A stretch of 64,000 nucleotides of DNA, from the NCBI GenBank assembly GCA_002840055.1, contig PGZJ01000001.1, forward strand, positions 248,001 to 312,000. Direction: 5' to 3'. Shown piece after piece: positions 62,996 through 64,000 of this stretch. The notes under the pieces were generated by a model, which was given only the letters and a program-made list of their open reading frames with translations, was not told where the DNA came from and did not search any database. Made by a program: the position numbers and the translations under genes. This stretch comes from Gammaproteobacteria bacterium HGW-Gammaproteobacteria-11. GTDB taxonomy: Bacteria; Pseudomonadota; Gammaproteobacteria; Pseudomonadales; Pseudomonadaceae. Numbering within the stretch: the first letter of the stretch is position 1; the number at the start of each line of letters is the position of its first letter.

Positions 62996-64000
62996 TCAGT
63001 GATCCTTGTTATCGGTATTACTGCGCTGGCTGTCATCACCCTTCTTCTGACGGCGTAGGTAGTCGGCCAGCTCGCCCAGACGCAGGCCTTCGGGCAGGCG
63101 CCCGTGCTTGCTGTGACCAATGCGTTGGGCACTGTAGATACTGGCATGACCTGAAAAGAGATAACTGACCACGCAGGCAACCCCGGCAAACAGACCAATT
63201 TCTGCGCCAAACAGCTCCATGGCCATCAGGGTTGAGGCAATCGGGGTATTGGCAGCACCGGCAAACACCGCAACAAACCCCACCGCGGCCATCAGACCAA
63301 AGGGCATGTTCAGCAGCGGCGACAGCGCATTACCCAGCGTGGCGCCGATAAAGAACAGGGGTGTCACTTCTCCGCCTTTGAAGCCACTGCCCAGCGAGGC
63401 GATGGTAAAGAGCATCTTGGCAGCAAAGTCATAGGCGGGTAGCGGCTGTTCAAACGCCTCCATGATCACCGGAATGCCCAAACCAAGATAACGCTCGCCG
63501 CCCAGAAACCAGGCCGCAGCAGCAATCAGCAGACCGCCGATAAAGGGCCTCAAGGGACTGTAGCTGATGCGCCGGCGCATGAAGGTGGTCAGCGCATGGG
63601 TCGCCACTGCGAACACCTTGCCGGTCAAACCGAAGGCAGCGCCAGCGATGATCATGGCCAGCAGGCCCCAGAGGCTGATCTCGGGAATCTGCGGCAACAG
63701 GTAATGATCGTGCTGGATACCCCAGAGCAAGGCGACCTGATCAGCCACTATTGCCGCAATCAGACAGGGTAATATTGCCTCGTAGCGAATGCGCCCGGTG
63801 GCCAGCACTTCGAGGGCAAAGATGGCGGCGCCCAGTGGTGTACCGAAGACCGAAGCAAAGCCGCCACTGATCCCGGCCATGAGGATGATGCGCCGATCCT
63901 CGGCATTCAACCTGAATAATCGGTTCAGTTGATCCGCCAGCGCACCGCCCATTTGTACCGCCGTGCCCTCGCGCCCCACCGAGGCTCCAAACAAATGGGA
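62996..64000 (-). CDS. ClC-family chloride channel/antiporter, partial
   Basis: This is the C-terminal part of a ClC protein. The reading frame is open to the right edge of the window (no start visible; the TTG at 63994 is not a start). Visible signatures include the GREGT anion-filter region (SHLFGASVGREGTAVQMGGA), the later filter motif (GGEVTPLFFIGATLGN) and GASIYSAQ-like C-terminal residues. About 335 residues with roughly 8 membrane helices remain. It probably exchanges chloride (or fluoride) for protons. It converges on the BON gene. Confidence 0.87.
   Translation of the reverse strand, partial: SHLFGASVGREGTAVQMGGALADQLNRLFRLNAEDRRIILMAGISGGFASVFGTPLGAAIFALEVLATGRIRYEAILPCLIAAIVADQVALLWGIQHDHYLLPQIPEISLWGLLAMIIAGAAFGLTGKVFAVATHALTTFMRRRISYSPLRPFIGGLLIAAAAWFLGGERYLGLGIPVIMEAFEQPLPAYDFAAKMLFTIASLGSGFKGGEVTPLFFIGATLGNALSPLLNMPFGLMAAVGFVAVFAGAANTPIASTLMAMELFGAEIGLFAGVACVVSYLFSGHASIYSAQRIGHSKHGRLPEGLRLGELADYLRRQKKGDDSQRSNTDNKDH

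Noticed and set aside
63219..63994. Start of the ClC gene at TTG 63994
   Set aside because: The frame stays open to the window edge and residues upstream (SHL) still match the ClC pattern before GASVGREG, so the gene continues beyond the window.

Overview
The window looks like the chromosome of a Pseudomonas-type gammaproteobacterium. The fleQ-fleS-fleR and fliEFGHIJ flagellar loci have Pseudomonas layout and sigma-54/sigma-28 promoters, there are Pseudomonas-style REP hairpins, and most small conserved genes (CPXCG protein, DUF2007, DUF2288, SlyB-like lipoprotein) are typical of the family. Two complete Mrp cation/proton antiporter operons suggest a marine, halotolerant or alkali-tolerant member such as Halopseudomonas; that genus is an inference.

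Region 1 (1 to about 14,690) is one end of a transposable Mu-like prophage of the BcepMu type. Reading leftwards from about 3,600 are a lysogenic operon (CI-like repressor, a membrane zinc-ribbon protein, a lipoprotein, a coiled-coil zinc-ribbon protein), then holin, lytic transglycosylase endolysin, nested Rz/Rz1 spanins and a DUF2730 protein cut by the window edge. Reading rightwards is the early operon: BcepMu gp16-family regulator, small regulators, DDE transposase A, ATPase B, several unknown genes, DUF3164, DUF2786, GemA and Mor. The early operon points at the phage terminus, which lies inside a host gene.

Region 2 (about 14,690 to 33,900, almost all minus strand) is the flagellar cluster: an hsbR-like response regulator/phosphatase cut at half length by the prophage, an hsbA-like STAS protein, fliJ-I-H-G-F-E, fleR-fleS, fleQ, a fliT-like gene, two fliS genes, fliD, flaG and two flagellin genes separated by a REP-containing spacer. 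I can place sigma-54 promoters before fliE, fleS and fliD and sigma-28 promoters before both flagellins.

Region 3 (34,100 to 44,150) holds metabolic and transport genes: a short-chain dehydrogenase, a periplasmic binding-protein/PDC fusion with a partner lipoprotein, a hydroxypyruvate isomerase-like TIM barrel, a four-gene ABC importer (phnDCEE-like, possibly selenate), a DUF2288 protein, an orphan branched-chain amino acid binding protein, a lipoprotein and an OmpA-like lipoprotein.

Region 4 (44,200 to 55,860) is two complete tandem group-2 mrp operons (AB-C-D-E-F-G twice, same orientation).

Region 5 (56,100 to 64,000) holds a SlyB-like lipoprotein, a small membrane protein, an acyltransferase, a CPXCG/DUF2007/SRAP trio in which the SRAP protein has lost its catalytic residues, a chemoreceptor, an M48 metalloprotease lipoprotein, a BON lipoprotein and a ClC channel running off the end. 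No tRNA, rRNA, CRISPR array or riboswitch was recognised.
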